Of a DNA stretch of 57,500 bases, positions 38,066 to 47,972 are shown piece after piece. The stretch is from Prorocentrum cordatum (Eukaryota > Sar > Dinophyceae > Prorocentrales > Prorocentraceae), in assembly GCA_963575745.1 (NCBI GenBank), contig CAUYUJ010016138.1, positions 430,926 to 488,425 of the forward strand, read 5' to 3'. The translations under genes were made by a program, and so were the position numbers. The number at the start of each line of letters is the position of its first letter. Position 1 is the stretch's first letter. Below the pieces are notes generated by a model, which was not told the origin of the DNA, made no database searches, and saw only the letters and a list, made by a program, of their open reading frames with translations.

Positions 38066-41000
38066 GCGCTGTCTCTGTTTTCGTCTTCGCGGTCCTGTTC
38101 CTCGGGTTCGACCACTGCCCTGCGAGTGGCTACTTGGAACTGCAGGGCCCTTCTTCAGGCTGCGGGGGCCAAAGCAGCCATCGAGCTTAACTACCTCTCC
38201 AAGCTCGGCCTCGACAAGTCCATCGTCTCTTTGCAGGAGGTGCACCAAGACGCCCTCCAGCTGGAACACTTCGTGCATCGTGTGTGCCCGCGGTCCACCG
38301 TTCTTTCGAGCTTCTGTGGTCCTGAGCCTGCTGATCGTGCACGCGGTGGCGTCGCAGTCTTGATCCCTCCTCTCGAGCATCTACCTGAGGATCCTGTGCG
38401 AGTGGAGCCCCATCCTCTGGTCCCAGGCCGCGTGCTGATGGTCGCCCTGCGTGCGACTCGCGCTTGCGTCTACCTCTTCAACGTCCACAATCACGAGCTG
38501 GGGGCCGCCGCCGTCGCAAAAGTTCGTGATGCAGTACGTGCCGCTCTCGCTGAGGCTCGAGCCGAGCCGCTGCGTGTCCTGGTGATTCTGAATGGGGACT
38601 TCAATATCTCTGAGGAGTCCGCAATGTCTCTGCTGGCACCTGTTGCTGCTTCTCGTCGTGGTGGCCGTCGGCACCATGCAGCCGCGCCTTCCTGGAGACC
38701 CATCTTCGACGACATGCTTGAGGTCCAGGGCAGCGAGCCGACCCACTTCGAGCGGGCAGCGGGCAAGGCCAGCATCTTGGATCGCGTCTTTCTCTCCTTG
38801 CAGGGCTGGCAGGTGTGCCAGATGAATCTTACTTCCGCCACTATGGGGTCTGCGGCGGCGCTCTCGGATGCGAAAATCTCTGATCACACTGCGGTCATCG
38901 TCTCTCTTGCTTCCCGTTCTGCTCGTCGGCCTGCTGCTCGCCCTATCCCACGCCGCCTCTGTCGCGATCCTCGCTTCGTTCGCCGTCTACGTGGATTGGT
39001 GGCCTCTACCTCATGGGACGGCATGTCGCCACCTTTCAAGCTAGAGCATTACAAACATCTCATGCGTCTTGCTGCGTCAGAGGTGCGCGACTCGCTCTTT
39101 ATTGACAATCCCGACAGTCTCGACACTTTGTTGCAGGTGGCGCGAATGATCTCGCGCGTGGTCTGGAGGCAAGATGTCAAGTTGGCCCTTCGGATGCTTG
39201 AATCTCATCCTCGCGTCCGGGATCACATCACCGTCCGCTCCTCGGAGGTTGTGCTCATTCACCCCCCGTCTTTTTCGGAGTGGGCTTCATCCATCCAACG
39301 GGAAGCTGCTGAGGTGCGTCGGCGTGCTCTTGAATCTCAGCTCTCTCGCCAGCCCTCTGCTCGTGCCACCCGCCTTCAGTTGCGTGTTTTGGAGAGGAAA
39401 GCGAGGCTCTGGTCACCATTCTCTCGCTCTTTGGCATTGTCGTCGATACGAGTATCGGACGATTGTGTGGCTTCTGACCCCGTGGAACGCGTTGAGGCCC
39501 TGGCTTCCTATTGGAAACCCGCCTTCTCGCGGGAATCTTGGGACGCCGAGGCGGCTCAGGCATATATCCCTTCCTGGCTCGGTCCCGTGAACACCATCGA
39601 TCTTCCGCCTCCGACTTTGGCACAGCTTCGACGGGCCCTCCACGCGGCCCAGGACTCCGCCCCTGGCATCGACGGCCTACCTTACTCCTCGTGGGAAGCG
39701 CTTCCGTTTGGTCTTCATGTGTTGATGGACGCTCTCGATTGGATTGGTGATGGTCAAGCTCTCTTTGATTGCTCCTCTATCACTATTCACGCCTTTCTCC
39801 CGAAGCTTGTCACAGACGCTGAGTTGCGTGATGGTGAGTGCACTCGTTCGCCCGACAAGGTTCGTGTTCTTGGATTACGAAACACGGACGTCAAGTTGTT
39901 GTCGTCCGTCATGAATCGTGCTCTCCAACCTCTCATCCATCATATCGTCCCGCCTTGCCAACGGGGGTTCGTCGGTGGTCGCAATTTTGGAGTCAACATC
40001 CTGGAGCTGGATGCGCATGCTCGCGAGCTTTCGGTGGGCCCTCCTGGTTCGTCCGACATCCCGCTTCTTTTCTCGCTCGACTTCGGCCAGGCGTTCCCCT
40101 CTCTCAATCAGGAGTTTATGGCGTTTGTTCTTCAGGTGCTGGGGCTTCCCGAGACCTTCCTGGCTTTTGTCTCATTTCTCTACTCGGCCATCCAGGGCGT
40201 GGCCTCGGTGAATGGGGACTTTGTGCCGATCTTTTGGATTCGCAGTGGAATTATTCAGGGCTGCTCGCTCTCGGGCTCCCTCTTCGCCCTCGCAACCGTT
40301 GCCTTCCTCAAGGACCTAGTGTTATCCTTGAAGCCCTCTGGTCGCGGGTTGGTTCGGGCTTGCGCTGACGACATCGGCGGTGCGACTCGGTCTGTGGCGG
40401 ACCTTGTTCCTGTGCATCGGGTGATGGTCTTGGCTGAAATGTTCGCTAACCTCTCCCTGAAGCCTTCCAAGTGCCTCCTGGTCCCCCTCTCGGGCGTCTT
40501 CTCTGAGGAGCTGGCTGCTGCTGTGGCCGAACAACTTCGAGTATGGGTCCCTGAGTGGGCCTCCTTTGGCGTTGTGGAGGAACTACAATATCTTGGGCTC
40601 TGGCTTGGTCCCTCAGTGACCGTTGAACGTCAATGGCGTGCTCCATTGGCCAAGGTACAGCATCGGGCTCAAGTTATCGGCCGTGGGACAACCCCGCCCA
40701 GTCTGTCGGCCATACTCTACTGCACACGTGCGGTTCCGACATTGTCGTATGTCGCTCAGTTCTGCCACATGCCGCTTGCCGCCCTCCGCCTGGAGCTCAT
40801 GACCTTGGCGCAGGTCTTCCGTGTGGCTCTGGGCACGTTCCCGCTTTCGCGCTGGTCTCTACTTCACGCTTGGGGAGGCCCTCGCATCACCCGCTGGGCC
40901 TTCATGGGATGTGCGGCGCTTGCCCGCGCAGCTCTTCATACGTTCCCGCAGTTCAACGACATTCACAATCGGCTCCGACATCACGTGGCTGCTCATCCTG

Positions 41001-43264
41001 ACTGGTGCACTCTGGAGATGGTTGGTTCTGGCAGATGCTACCCGCACTTCTGGCGCTCGGAGGCGTTCGTGGAGATTCTCCAGCGTGCGGCTGCTGGTAC
41101 CCGCACTGGCTCGCCTTCTCCTTGCTGGTCCCCTGACTGGCCGTCGGTTGCCGCGGTCGCGGCGCGCGCGGCGTTGGCAGACGCGGCGGCCCATCGCCCT
41201 CGCCCCCAACGCGCTGCTCATGCTGCTCTCCGTGCTCTCGGCCCTGCCATCTCGCCGCTGGTGTCCCTGCTCCAGACTCGCCTCGCCAAGCTGCTCCCGC
41301 GGCACGCCTCCCTGGTCGCCCCCCTCCCGTGGGACTCAATCGCGAGCACGCTGGCCTCCTGCCCCTGTTCCTGGGCCTGGGCTGCGCTTCGTACCTGGGC
41401 TGATGGTTGGATGACATCGCACCGCATCCTGCACCCCCTTGGCAAGCGCCGCTGTGCTTTCGGGTGTCCTGGCTGCCCCGACGCCCTTCGACACTACGCC
41501 CGATGCCGCCCCTTCCACAACGCTATACGTCGAGCTCTGGCGCGCCCTCTACCTCTTCCGGTGCTTCATCGGTGGGGGCTGCTGGAACCAAATCTGCCCG
41601 CCTTTCACTTCCTCGCGGTCGCCTACGCGGCCTACAACGCGGCCGAGGGCGTGGAGAGCTGGCCGCTTTCGGCCGAGTCCGCATTCTCCTGTGCTTTGGC
41701 TGGGGTACGCTCTGCCGCCTTGGCGCGGCCCGCTGGGATTTCGGCCCGAGACCGAGTGCTGCTTCGTCCGCGCCGTTCGTGTCCCGCACCCTCGTCTTCC
41801 TCAACTTCCTCTGCGAGCTCATCTGCGAGTCGCTCGCCGAGGTTGACGCCGCCTGTCTCTGTCTCGTCAAGCCGCTCTACGTCGCCACCTGCTCGGGAGT
41901 CTGCTGGTGGCCTCACTCCTGCTGTCTCCTCGCCGTCGACGCCCCCGACCGAGATTGCTACCGACCCCGAGGACGTGGAGTCTCGTGAGCAGGAGTGTAC
42001 ATCCCAGACCCAGAGACGGAGCCCGTCGATGTCGATTTCCACCCTGCCGAGCTCATCGGCACCCACTCAACGAAGCCAGATGTCGCCGCCGAGTCAGAGG
42101 TTGCCTTCTCTGTCGGATCCGAGTGTGTCCTCGGCTCTGAGTGCCTCGCCATCGACTTCTCTGATGTCATTGCAGTTCCCTTCTGCCCGTGACCGCCCCG
42201 CTCCTCTGTGCGCTTTGCGTCCACCGCCCTGTCATCTCTCTTGCGCTTCATCTGCCGCTCCCTCTTCGATTGCTGATCGTTTTCATTCTGTGTTTGACCC
42301 CTCTGGGGCTTGCAGAGCCTCCATAGATCACGCCATGACAGAGCCTCTTGGCCGCATTTCTCGCCCTCCTCTTTCTCCCTGTCCTCGGTTGAGCCTCCCT
42401 GGTGCTGCTGCTGCTGACCCTCCCGACTCTCTCTCTCTCTCTCTCTCACGCCGCCTGCGTCCTCGGCGGATGCGCCCCCGCTGCGGCCTGGGCGCAGCAA
42501 TGGCCGCTTGCCCCAGCGCCTGCCGCGGCGATAGGCAGGCAGGACTGACCTCTCTTACGCTGGTCTCCTCCTCCTCCTCCTCCTCTTCCTCCTCCTCCTC
42601 CTCCTCCTCCTCCTCCTCAGCCTCCTCACCCTCCTCCTCCTCATCGTCCTCCTCCTCCTCCTCCTCCTCCTCCTCCCCCACCTCCTCCTCCTCCTCCTCC
42701 TCCTCCTCCACCTCCACCTCTCCTCCTCCTCCTCCTCCTCCTCCACCTCCTCCCCCTCCTCCTCCTCCTCCTCCTCCTCCTCCTCCTCCTCCTCCTCCCC
42801 CACCTCCTCCTCCTTCTCCTCCGTCTCCTCATCCTGCTCCTCCTTCCCCCCTCTTCATCCTCATCCTCTCCCTCATCCTTCTCTTCCTCCTTGGTATGTT
42901 CAGCTTCGGGGGGGGTCATGGCAAACAGCCCTGTCGGGCCTTTGGTTTCGGTCCCAGGGACCCTCTGGGCAGCCAGATTCAGCCGACGAAGTTTAGATTC
43001 GGCACAAGAGCGCCTCTGGAACCAGTTTGGCAAGACCCCCAAAAGCTGAACATACTGGATATGGCTATGAACGGGTTCGCTTGGGCTACAAAAAAACAAC
43101 CCCCCTTAGCCCGGAACGCGCTAGTGCTCTTTAAAAACGTATGCTACATGACAATGTTGGGCCATCTGTGGCATAGCGCTTTTTGTAAACAACACAGAAA
43201 ACACCATTGGGAGCGACAATTCGGGCGCCATGTGCGTTTCAACGTCATGAGCTTGGTTCCGTGA
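38063..43264 (+). CDS. LINE-2 ORF2: APE-type endonuclease and reverse transcriptase
   Basis: Endonuclease: A-T-W-N-C-R-A-L-L (about 38130), S-L-Q-E-V-H, G-G-V-A-V-L-I, N-G-D-F-N-I (about 38592), L-D-R-V-F and S-D-H-T-A-V (about 38880), all expected catalytic positions present. Reverse transcriptase: S-A-P-G-I-D-G-L-P-Y, G-F-V-G-G-R-N, motif A F-S-L-D-F-G-Q-A-F-P-S-L (40070-40110), motif B S-G-I-I-Q-G-C-S-L-S-G and motif C A-C-A-D-D-I-G-G (about 40358). Near 41440, C-A-F-G-C-P-G-C-P-D-A-L-R-H-Y-A-R-C is a C-x3-C-x8-H-x3-C knuckle. A Ser/Pro-rich tail begins about 41770. The frame passes through the (TCC)n tract as poly-Ser and stops only at 43262; the true element probably ends before 42558. 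Expected role: nick the target and copy the element RNA. Confidence 0.9.
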   Translation, partial: DALSLFSSSRSCSSGSTTALRVATWNCRALLQAAGAKAAIELNYLSKLGLDKSIVSLQEVHQDALQLEHFVHRVCPRSTVLSSFCGPEPADRARGGVAVLIPPLEHLPEDPVRVEPHPLVPGRVLMVALRATRACVYLFNVHNHELGAAAVAKVRDAVRAALAEARAEPLRVLVILNGDFNISEESAMSLLAPVAASRRGGRRHHAAAPSWRPIFDDMLEVQGSEPTHFERAAGKASILDRVFLSLQGWQVCQMNLTSATMGSAAALSDAKISDHTAVIVSLASRSARRPAARPIPRRLCRDPRFVRRLRGLVASTSWDGMSPPFKLEHYKHLMRLAASEVRDSLFIDNPDSLDTLLQVARMISRVVWRQDVKLALRMLESHPRVRDHITVRSSEVVLIHPPSFSEWASSIQREAAEVRRRALESQLSRQPSARATRLQLRVLERKARLWSPFSRSLALSSIRVSDDCVASDPVERVEALASYWKPAFSRESWDAEAAQAYIPSWLGPVNTIDLPPPTLAQLRRALHAAQDSAPGIDGLPYSSWEALPFGLHVLMDALDWIGDGQALFDCSSITIHAFLPKLVTDAELRDGECTRSPDKVRVLGLRNTDVKLLSSVMNRALQPLIHHIVPPCQRGFVGGRNFGVNILELDAHARELSVGPPGSSDIPLLFSLDFGQAFPSLNQEFMAFVLQVLGLPETFLAFVSFLYSAIQGVASVNGDFVPIFWIRSGIIQGCSLSGSLFALATVAFLKDLVLSLKPSGRGLVRACADDIGGATRSVADLVPVHRVMVLAEMFANLSLKPSKCLLVPLSGVFSEELAAAVAEQLRVWVPEWASFGVVEELQYLGLWLGPSVTVERQWRAPLAKVQHRAQVIGRGTTPPSLSAILYCTRAVPTLSYVAQFCHMPLAALRLELMTLAQVFRVALGTFPLSRWSLLHAWGGPRITRWAFMGCAALARAALHTFPQFNDIHNRLRHHVAAHPDWCTLEMVGSGRCYPHFWRSEAFVEILQRAAAGTRTGSPSPCWSPDWPSVAAVAARAALADAAAHRPRPQRAAHAALRALGPAISPLVSLLQTRLAKLLPRHASLVAPLPWDSIASTLASCPCSWAWAALRTWADGWMTSHRILHPLGKRRCAFGCPGCPDALRHYARCRPFHNAIRRALARPLPLPVLHRWGLLEPNLPAFHFLAVAYAAYNAAEGVESWPLSAESAFSCALAGVRSAALARPAGISARDRVLLRPRRSCPAPSSSSTSSASSSASRSPRLTPPVSVSSSRSTSPPARESAGGLTPAVSSPSTPPTEIATDPEDVESREQECTSQTQRRSPSMSISTLPSSSAPTQRSQMSPPSQRLPSLSDPSVSSALSASPSTSLMSLQFPSARDRPAPLCALRPPPCHLSCASSAAPSSIADRFHSVFDPSGACRASIDHAMTEPLGRISRPPLSPCPRLSLPGAAAADPPDSLSLSLSRRLRPRRMRPRCGLGAAMAACPSACRGDRQAGLTSLTLVSSSSSSSSSSSSSSSSSSASSPSSSSSSSSSSSSSSSPTSSSSSSSSSTSTSPPPPPPPPPPPPPPPPPPPPPPPPPPPPPPPSPPSPHPAPPSPLFILILSLILLFLLGMFSFGGGHGKQPCRAFGFGPRDPLGSQIQPTKFRFGTRAPLEPVWQDPQKLNILDMAMNGFAWATKKQPPLARNALVLFKNVCYMTMLGHLWHSAFCKQHRKHHWERQFGRHVRFNVMSLVP
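42430..42447. repeat. (CT)n microsatellite
   Basis: Nine CT units near the 3' end of LINE-2. Confidence 0.9.
42558..42835. repeat. (CTC)n tract after LINE-2
   Basis: About 275 bp of CTC/CCT with CCACCT interruptions. With the tract at 36504 it brackets LINE-2, as if the element had landed inside one long microsatellite or carries it at its 3' end. Confidence 0.95.
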
Positions 43265-44783
43265 GAGAGCGACGAAAGTCCCGTCGACAAGACACATCGT
43301 GCGAAGTGCTAAAGGAGTACACACTAGGAGCATGTGAGACCTGGACCTATGAGCAACTGGCGCCTTTCGAACGTGCCCACATGTGATTGACATGGCCCGA
43401 CGCCACACAATGAACATTCAAACTGGCGTTGTTTTTGGCATGTTCGTGCTAGCGCTTTTTTGTTCATGAAACGGACTGTTCAAAGCCAAGACGCGGAAGC
43501 AATGCCTCTCTTCTCCCCCTACGCTCGATTCAAGAAAAAGGAGCGTCCTCAGGGACCGCCATGCGCCATGTCTTTGGCACGGCTAGCACGCGGGAGTCTT
43601 CCTTCTCCGAACGTCCTCTCTTGATTTTGTAGTCATCCCCCAACCCTTCCCTCTACCGTGCCGCGGCCCGTGACCGCTGCGGCCCTCGTCGCTCACTGGA
43701 GGCCCCTCGTCTTTATCATCTTGAGGAATCCGCCCAAGGTCCCAAACAGCCGCCTAGGAAGAAGGATGGGGGAGGAGGGAGGAGGGGGAGGAGGAGAGGA
43801 GACTTCAGAGGAGAGGCGGAGGAAGAAGGAGGAGGGGAGGAGGAGCGGCAACAGCAAGCAGCAAAAGACACGAGGCCTGAGTCGGGCCACACGACATAGA
43901 TGCTTCGTGATCTTCGTCCAGTTGATGATGAAATTGCTATCGGCGGTGATCCAATCTGAGACGTCGTCGTCATCAGCATCTGAGATCACCACGGGATCCA
44001 GGACCATCGGTGAATAGGGCGATTCTTGGCCCCAGGATCTCGCCACTCGACTAGCGCCCCTGACAAACGTTCGAGCCTAAATCGTGTGGGGATGAGGGGC
44101 AAGAGCAGGATCAGTGACGTGTGTTCTTCAACCGCATCACGTGCTGTACACTTATTTTCGCTGCTAGTTTGATTGGTGAGCGCTTTGTTTGACAGAGGTA
44201 TTTGAATACATTGTCTCGTCGAAACGGAAGATAGTAGGGCAAGCATGAAGGACGTTTGAATTAGAGGTCGGGTGAGCGGGGGCATCGGATGGCATGGGAG
44301 ATGGGGTCACATGTTGCTCTATTGATGTTGATGTGATGCAGATGCCTCGCACACAAAGAGCCGGCAGCCGCCAACACATTCGTTACATTTGACTACTCAC
44401 TATCCTGCTGGGCCTCCGAGCGCACAGAGGCAGCAGAGAAGAATAACTTGCTTCTGAACCGAATGTGCCACCGACACCCCTGCACACATTACCCCGCAAT
44501 GCACTGAATCAGACAATGGGCGTGGCATTCGAGATGATTGCCCGAACCCCGTGAACAACCACGTAAGCACAGCAAGAGAAGCCTAAGACATATGTCGATT
44601 GGCATCGGGGCCCCGGGGCCGCTGGCCCGACTGATGGTGCATTTCGCAACTGGCCTGCAAAATCGAAAACTTCAAATACGCGAGATTGGAGGAGTTGTTG
44701 AATGAGAATGGAATGGAGAACTTGTTGAATGAGGAAAGATAGAACAGAGAAGAGATACACACCTACCAACTTCCAGAGTCTCA
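43265..44783. other. Intergenic stretch between LINE-2 and gene B
   Basis: No supported gene. A GGA-rich patch lies at 43765-43850, and a degenerate TTGAATGAG...GGAATGGAGAAC repeat near 44698-44735. Base composition is less GC-rich than to the left. It probably holds the 3' region of gene B. Confidence 0.5.
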
Positions 44784-47445
44784 CTACAGTCCCGCCTTCA
44801 AGTACCTAGCCCACGATTTGTGAGCCTCATCATCAGCCCCATCGAAGGTCGTGCGCATCTGATCGAGCATGGCGAAAGCACTGTGAGCGGCAACTTGATT
44901 CAAGATGCCACGGCGCGCGCCCTCGAACGTGGTAGACAGCACCGCGACGGTAACGATCACACCAGGAGGGAAAGCAATCGCGTTTGGCGCCTGCAGCTTG
45001 ACCCGGAAGCCGCCTGGCCTAGACGTGACAAGGTTCCAGTCCTCTTTAGTTGCGGCCTGAAGAAAGTTCACCTTGTCCTTGAGGGTGGAGCCTGGACATT
45101 GTGATTCTGGAACGCCTGCAACCACGGCCTCGCCAGCGAAAACCCACATGAGCTCACCGCAGCCAAAGGCTCCAGGGGTGCAGATGTTCCAGCCGCACAG
45201 GTACCGGAAGAGCTGGGTCTCGAAGATCTCGCGGCCCCATTGCTAGGGTCATCGCCAGCGTTGCTGCTGCCAAATTGGGCAGGTGTGGGGGGGGCGAGGC
45301 GGAGAGTGCAGACGAGGAAGAGGAGGGGTGTCGGGGGGCCTTGGATCTTGGGTTTCGGGCCAGACGTTTTCAAATCTGTAGGGAGAGGACGATGAGGGGT
45401 GAGGACGTGGAGTGCTGAGGGGAGTCAGGAGTCAGGAGCCAGAGGCTCGAGGTCAGAGTAAGAGAGTGAAGGAGGCAGAGATGGAGGAGGAGGAGGAGGA
45501 CGAGGAGGAGGAGGAGAGAGGAGAGAGGAACAGGGAGGAAAAGAAAGAGGAGGAGGAGGAAGAGAAGAAGAAAGAGGAGGAGGAGGAGGAGGAGGAGGAG
45601 GAGGAGGAGGAGGAGGAGGAGGAGTTGCTAGCAGCAGCAGCGCTAACGGTAACTAGCCTGCTCGGTCCCAACAAGGTTTACCTTCTCCAACACCGCGGCA
45701 GGGAAGCACTCCGACATGATCGAGTTGACCGAGCGCTCGTAGACTACCTTCATGATGGCTGCCTTGGCACCCAGCAGTTCGTTCTCCTTCATGTGCTTCG
45801 TCAGCCATTTCGCAGACTTGCCGAAGTAGTCGTCGGCCGCCAGGGACTTGGCTTTCTCACGCAGGTCGCACTCCGCTCGGCTCGTGAAGTGAAAGACCTT
45901 CTGATCTTCCCAGAACGTGCCAATCTCCGAGAGGTCCATCGCGCCATGGTCAAAGTGCGCTGCCATTGTCTGCTGCATGATGATCAAATTCTTGATGCCA
46001 GGGGACTTGATCGCGTCGCCGTCGCCGCCAAGTCCAGGAGCACCGACATTGTGCGTAGCCTTGCCCAGCGCCTTCTGCGCTTCCTTGATGAGCTTCATCC
46101 CCTGGCCGTGCGCATCTTTGAAGTTCTGAATCGACTGCTCATTCTTCTTCCAGTTCGCGACGTCGGCCTTCATCGTGCTCAGGACACCGTCCACCTGCTC
46201 AAAGTCAGTGCAGTTTGTGATGTTGGACCTGGGCAGCTTCTTCTCGATGAAATCCTGGACATTGGTCTTGTACGCCAAGACGACAGCGTCCAAGTTCGTT
46301 TTGAGAAGGTCCGAGCGACCCTTCAAGTCTGATGTGGCGGCGGCTCCTCCTTCACCGTCGGAGGCGTCGCTCCCTGCCAGTAGCGCTTGCATCACAGTGT
46401 CCAGACCCTTGACGAGATCATCTTTCTTGCTGCCCATGGTGTCGCCGTCGCCCTTCAGTTTGGTCGCGTAGGAGCTGGAGGTCTGGAGGGCGTTCAACTT
46501 CACCACGTCGAGGCTCTTCTGCCGCTTGCCACCCCCTTCCCTCTTCTCCTGGGCCGTCCTGTCCGCTTCCTGTTGGACAATCGCAGCCAGCTCCTCGTCC
46601 AGTTCCTGCTCCGCCGCCAGCTTGCGCTTCATGTCCCGCAAGATCTCGTTGGGTAGTGAGGGCGCCATCGACATCGCAGCAGGAGTCTGCACGTTGTGCT
46701 CTTCCGGTTGCATTGACATAGCACGATCAGTAGAAGCCCCTGTGCCGACCCTGGAGGCCATGGTTAGCAGAACCCTCCTGTTCACCGCATCGTGCTCCGC
46801 ATCCATCTCCTCTTGAACCTCCCTCGCCATCTCGACGTCAGTCGCCTTCACGGTGCGGGACACGCTGGAGTGGGTCATGTTCGTGTTCACTGCGTCCTCG
46901 ATCACGCCAATGAATTTTGGGAGCAGCCACTCGCCGTTCTCCTTCTTGGCGCCTTTGGAGGGGTCCTCGCATTCTTTGAGCCAGTCTTTCACGATCTGCT
47001 TTGGGTCCTTACCCCTGATGAACCAGAAGGTCTCGTACTCGTCGAAGGGCTGCCAATGGGTCCGGTTGCGGTTCTCGGAGCCAGTGGATCTCTCCTGCCA
47101 CTGAGTGAACTGCGTGTCGTCCCACTCCCTCCTGTGCCCCCTTCCTGGCTGCGCCTTCTTGTATTGTCTGTCGTACCAGTCCGTCAAGTCATCTCCCTTC
47201 AGGTTGTCCCACCAGGTCTTGAGGTGCTTGTTGTCCTTGATGCGGGCCTTCATGGCCCTGTTAGCCCCACGACACGCGTAGTGCTCAACCGAAGACACCG
47301 TCTTCGAGCCTGTCGGGGCGGCGTTGGCAGGGGTGGCTGGGTTGTTGCACTTGATGCACTTCATTCCCACAGAACCAGCTCCACCTGCCGGCTGCTGCGG
47401 CGAGCCAGGAGGGCAACTGCCAGCAGCAGGGCTCGAGCCAGGCAT
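44784..47445 (-). CDS. Gene B: Cys-rich N-terminus, dinoflagellate protein of unknown function, two exons
   Basis: Exon 1 is 47445-45658 (596 codons), exon 2 is 45242-44784 (152 codons plus stop). ATG 47445 is the first in frame after the relict SL. C30-x2-C33 (M-K-C-I-K-C) with H55-x2-C58 (H-Y-A-C) looks like a zinc-binding unit. Then W-W-D-N-L-K-G-D-D-L, an E/Q-rich helical region (about 270-320), K-G-D-G-D-T-M-G-S-K-K-D-D-L, and in exon 2 W-G-R-E-I-F-E-T-Q-L-F-R-Y-L-C-G-W and C-T-P-G-A-F-G-C-G-E-L. The exon joint (T-E-Q, then Q-W-G) is phase 0 with a GC donor (CAG, GCTAGT) and CCCTAG acceptor. Without splicing, exon 1 stops at 45643 after four more codons. The family is unknown to me; exon 2 could continue as a lineage-specific domain. 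Confidence 0.65.
45243..45657 (-). other. GC-AG intron of gene B containing a (GAG)n tract
   Basis: 415 bp from GCTAGT (45657) to CTAG (45243) on the minus strand. It contains the microsatellite at 45480-45624, which reads (CTC)n on the gene's strand and so could supply the polypyrimidine tract. The joined frame has no stop. Confidence 0.55.
45480..45624. repeat. (GAG)n microsatellite
   Basis: GAGGAGGAG with AAAGAGG and AGAGAGG interruptions. Confidence 0.95.
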
Positions 47446-47514
47446 CTTGCCAGCTGAGGACTTCGCGAGTGCTAGCGAAACTTGGGTAGTATTGGCCTTG
47501 CTATGCTCCTGACA

Positions 47515-47536
47515 TTTGAGCCCAAATGGCTACGCG
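47515..47536 (-). other. Relict spliced leader upstream of gene B (18/22 match)
   Basis: On the minus strand it reads CGTAGCCATTT, GGGCTCAAA: 18 of the last 20 SL bases. It lies 70 bp before the gene B ATG, where the SL of a mature mRNA would sit. Its presence in genomic DNA suggests that gene B descends from a reinserted trans-spliced transcript. Confidence 0.65.
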
Positions 47537-47972
47537 ACGGAACAGAAGCCGCAGCCGCAGCAGGCGGCGTGTAAATTGGAACAGGAGAAGCGGAAGGAGG
47601 AATGGTTGGTTGTGAGAAGGAGGGGGCAGATGAGGACGCAGGAGCAGGAGTGATGATTGTCAATCAAGTTGTGCGGTACAACGCAAGAACTCTTTAGTCT
47701 GACACCGCGAAACAAGCAGGCCGAGCAATCACAACATTTAGAGCACAGCTTGACACGCGGACAGTGTCTGGCGAGGATGGGAGGCTGCTGGCACAGGGCA
47801 GTGTAATCTGCTCTTGAAGCACGTGCAAGGTTCAAAACCGCCACTGTTGGCTCACGAGCGCGCGAAGCGCACAGTAGAGCAAACGCTGCGGCAAGCAGCT
47901 GGAAGCTTGCCCAAAGTTGTGAAGAGTGGAAACGATTGCCATGCCGCCTCGGCAGTGCGGATCATGTAAGAC
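47537..47972. other. Intergenic spacer between genes A and B
   Basis: 436 bp with no supported gene or repeat. The part next to the relict SL is, on the minus strand, rich in CTTCT/CCTCC-type pyrimidines, suitable for a trans-splice acceptor. Confidence 0.4.

Larger units (their letters stand above)
36707..42557 (+). mobile_element. LINE-2: SL-headed non-LTR retrotransposon with open ORFs
   Basis: A 5.85-kb element between two (CTC)n tracts: SL, 157-bp leader, ORF1 (36886-38064), overlapping CTT-TGA-C junction, ORF2 with endonuclease, reverse transcriptase, CCHC-like motif and Ser/Pro-rich tail. Both ORFs are uninterrupted, so insertion may be fairly recent. No poly-A tail is seen; the 3' end is placed where the (CTC)n begins. 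It could be autonomous. Confidence 0.85.

Noticed and set aside
42328-42803. Minus-strand poly-Glu and poly-Arg frames
   Set aside because: Shadows of the (CTC)n tract after LINE-2.
43121-43417. Minus-strand 98-codon frame in 43.1-43.4 kb
   Set aside because: No motif, no splice or SL context, and it overlaps an equally open plus frame.
45068-45373. Minus-strand 101-codon frame overlapping gene B exon 2
   Set aside because: Exon 2 in the other frame reads as globular protein and joins exon 1 in phase; this frame is S/P-rich and unsupported.
45412-46332. Plus-strand 306-codon frame opposite gene B
   Set aside because: It starts in a (GAG)n tract and then is antisense to gene B, whose frame is much longer and runs through two exons in phase.
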